A stretch of DNA of 7,872 bases, taken from the NCBI GenBank assembly GCA_006226895.1, contig SBFN01000181.1, forward strand, positions 1 through 7,872. Reading direction: 5' to 3'. The notes beneath the pieces were generated by a model. That model had not been told where the DNA came from and made no database searches. It saw only the letters and a program-made list of their open reading frames with translations. Source of the stretch: Deltaproteobacteria bacterium (GTDB lineage: Bacteria; Desulfobacterota; Desulfuromonadia; Desulfuromonadales; BM103). This document shows positions 6,615 through 7,872 of the stretch, one piece after another (position 1 is the stretch's first letter; each line of letters starts with the position of its first letter). Made by a program: the position numbers and the translations under genes.

Positions 6615-7490
6615 ATGTTAGGGTTTAAATTTAAATTTTGTTTGCGGGTTGCTTTAATCTTTGGTTTGTCCGTTTATCTGTTTGCATGCCAGTCGGGTAT
6701 GTCGCCTTCGAGTACGCCGGTAGTGGCGAGTGCCCCTGGAGCAGAATGGGTTGGAGAGTATGTTGATGGTCAGGGAGGAACAGGTATTCGTGGCCATGTC
6801 TATGTCGAGGCCAATGGTAAGGCCCTCCCCGGAGCATATGTCAATATCTATCCCGATGCAGTCACTAATCTGCTTGGTCCTTCCAAGTTCATGTCAATCC
6901 CAACTGATGATGCTGGCAATTTCCAAATGGATGTGTCGCCGGGGGTCTATTATGTCGTCGCTCGCAAGCGACTGAGCGGCCAACCCACAGGGCCATTGTC
7001 TCCAGGTGATTATTATTCTGAGCATCAGCGGTTGGTGACCAAGGTTGAGGAAGGTAAAGTCGTGGTTGTTAAGCTGCCGGTGGCTATGATGAAGGCACCG
7101 ATGTTCTTTAATAGCCGACAGACGGATCAACAGACGGAAACCGGGATCAAGGGTGTCCTGATGAATCAGGCAGGGCAGCCGGTACGGGGGGGCTTCGCCA
7201 TGGCATATGTGAACGAGGAGATGAAGCGGTTGCCCGATTTTATCTCCACACTCTCCGACGAGCAGGGCCAGTTCACCCTCTACCTTCCTGAGGGTGGAAC
7301 TTATTACGTAGGGGCTCGTATTCAGGCTTGGGACATGCCGACGAATGGTGAACCGTACGGTGTTTACGGTGGAGAGGAGACCCCTGAGCCGATTGAGGTA
7401 GTTACAGACAGTTTTATCGAAGAGGTTCGCATCAAGATGACTCCCTTTCAAGGGACGTATAAGCCCGGCAAAAGTCAGCGCCCTTTTTAA
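6615..7490 (+). CDS. Lipoprotein with two tandem carboxypeptidase-regulatory-like modules
   Basis: A 291-residue predicted lipoprotein. The signal peptide ends in YLFAC, giving a lipidated C25. Gln at the next position suggests the outer membrane, facing the periplasm or the surface. After a linker rich in Ser, Pro and Ala come two copies of one beta-sandwich module. Copy one (about 57-157) begins TGIRGHVYVEANGKALPGAY and has DDAGNFQMDVSPGVYYVVAR. Copy two (about 176-277) begins TGIKGVLMNQAGQPVRGGFA and has DEQGQFTLYLPEGGTYYVGAR. Each then has a Gly/Pro/Tyr-rich loop and a closing beta segment. This is the style of CarboxypepD_reg/transthyretin-like domains, usually stalks or binding modules with no enzyme activity. 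The start is firm: AGGAGG at 6604-6609 lies 5 nt before the ATG. Specific function unknown. The gene converges on hemL across a strong terminator. Confidence 0.87.
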   Translation: MLGFKFKFCLRVALIFGLSVYLFACQSGMSPSSTPVVASAPGAEWVGEYVDGQGGTGIRGHVYVEANGKALPGAYVNIYPDAVTNLLGPSKFMSIPTDDAGNFQMDVSPGVYYVVARKRLSGQPTGPLSPGDYYSEHQRLVTKVEEGKVVVVKLPVAMMKAPMFFNSRQTDQQTETGIKGVLMNQAGQPVRGGFAMAYVNEEMKRLPDFISTLSDEQGQFTLYLPEGGTYYVGARIQAWDMPTNGEPYGVYGGEETPEPIEVVTDSFIEEVRIKMTPFQGTYKPGKSQRPF

Positions 7491-7617
7491 GAGGGAGTGA
7501 GACTTAAGACGGTTGTTCTGCCAGCAGATTAACTCTGTAGCCCTGCTGCAAACGTAAAGAGCCCGACCTCATGAATGAGGTCGGGCTCTTCAACGTTGTT
7601 GCTGGTAAATGTTTTTT
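7491..7617. other. Convergent intergenic region
   Basis: The 127 bp between the lipoprotein stop and the hemL stop contain the strong hairpin at 7557-7590 and no gene. A weak CAGCAG/CTGCTG pairing just before it (about 7522-7548) is probably incidental. A T-rich stretch at 7612-7619 lies against the hemL stop. Confidence 0.6.
7557..7590. terminator. Bidirectional Rho-independent terminator
   Basis: The arms 7557-7571 and 7576-7590 pair perfectly over 15 bp around the 4-base loop TGAA, with a G+C-rich core (GAGCCCGACCTCA and its complement). The outer pairs are A-T, so on both strands the hairpin ends in a short T stretch (CTCTT on plus, CTCTTTA on minus). It lies 66 bp after the lipoprotein stop and 27 bp beyond the hemL stop, and so serves two converging genes. 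Confidence 0.85.
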
Positions 7618-7872
7618 TTAAAGTGTTTTGAAAGCCTTGCTTGCGGCTTCGATCGTCTTGTCGAGATCTTCCTGTGAGTGAGCAACGCTCATGAAGCCGG
7701 CTTCGTACTGCGACGGGGCGAGGTTGATGCCCTGGTCAAGCATGCTGCGGAAGAAGTTGGAGAAGATCTCAGGTGTCTCTGGTTTGACGTCGCTGAAGTT
7801 GAAAACTTCTTCCTGCTGGAAATAGGTGCAGAACATGCCACCCACCCGCTGAAGCGAAGTCGGGACATTAGC
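7618..7872 (-). CDS. hemL: Glutamate-1-semialdehyde 2,1-aminomutase, C-terminal end only
   Basis: HemL is a PLP enzyme that turns glutamate-1-semialdehyde into 5-aminolevulinate, the last step of the C5 route to haem and other tetrapyrroles. Only the last 84 residues are here; the family has about 425-430, so the start lies beyond the right edge. The visible part follows the HemL C terminus closely: RVGGMFCTYF, then a short acidic variable segment, FSNFFRSMLDQGINLAPSQY with EAGFMSVAHS (the conserved APSQFEAGFxSxAH-type block), and a closing amphipathic helix EDLDKTIEAASKAFKTL. The PLP lysine is outside the window. The frame stays open to the edge and ends in TAA at 7620-7618. Related class III aminotransferases are less likely, because the APSQYEAGF block is typical of HemL. 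Confidence 0.93.
   Translation of the reverse strand, partial: ANVPTSLQRVGGMFCTYFQQEEVFNFSDVKPETPEIFSNFFRSMLDQGINLAPSQYEAGFMSVAHSQEDLDKTIEAASKAFKTL

Noticed and set aside
6894..7451. 185-codon minus-strand frame opposite the duplicated-module lipoprotein
   Set aside because: The plus-strand gene has a clear signal peptide, lipobox, internal repeat and Shine-Dalgarno. The antisense frame has none of these.
1..7872. Defence system, mobile element, CRISPR or phage island
   Set aside because: I found no transposase, integrase, nuclease, direct-repeat array or tRNA. Gene content is housekeeping plus envelope/signalling, with no evident shift in base composition.

Overview
The window reads as ordinary chromosomal DNA of a Gram-negative bacterium. 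The best guess is a deltaproteobacterium of the Desulfuromonadales type (Geobacter, Desulfuromonas or Pelobacter relatives). That guess rests on a HisZ-type histidine enzyme, a long-form SerA with an ACT domain, a membrane HD-GYP protein and two outer-membrane-type lipoproteins. It is an impression from protein style, not a database result. I see no mobile element, phage gene, CRISPR array, tRNA or rRNA.

Left half (1-4135, minus strand). Three metabolic genes read leftward: pepA (M17 leucyl aminopeptidase, 4135-2630), serA-like (2506-923) and hisZ (902 running off the left edge). A 123-bp gap with a good -35/-10 pair separates pepA from serA. Only 20 bp separate serA from hisZ, so these two are probably co-transcribed. 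The serA product has a complete long-form phosphoglycerate dehydrogenase layout. However, the normally invariant catalytic arginine is threonine, and several neighbouring substrate-loop positions also differ from the usual pattern. This is the most notable observation in the window.

Centre (4136-4466). A 331-bp non-coding region lies between divergent pepA and the HD-GYP gene. It holds an alternating set of short repeats (CTGAG and CTTCCCGG, three copies of each) and a 25-nt hairpin framed by two of the CTTCCCGG copies.

Right half (4467-7490, plus strand). A two-transmembrane HAMP/HD-GYP protein, a likely cyclic-di-GMP phosphodiesterase, overlaps by 13 bp a small TPR lipoprotein gene. A short terminator-like hairpin and a fresh promoter candidate follow. 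Then comes a 291-residue lipoprotein built from two tandem carboxypeptidase-regulatory-like (beta-sandwich) modules. The group suggests c-di-GMP-linked or cell-envelope biology, but the link is only proximity.

Right edge. A perfect 15-bp stem at 7557-7590 separates this gene from the convergent 3' end of hemL (glutamate-1-semialdehyde aminomutase), which enters from beyond the right edge on the minus strand.
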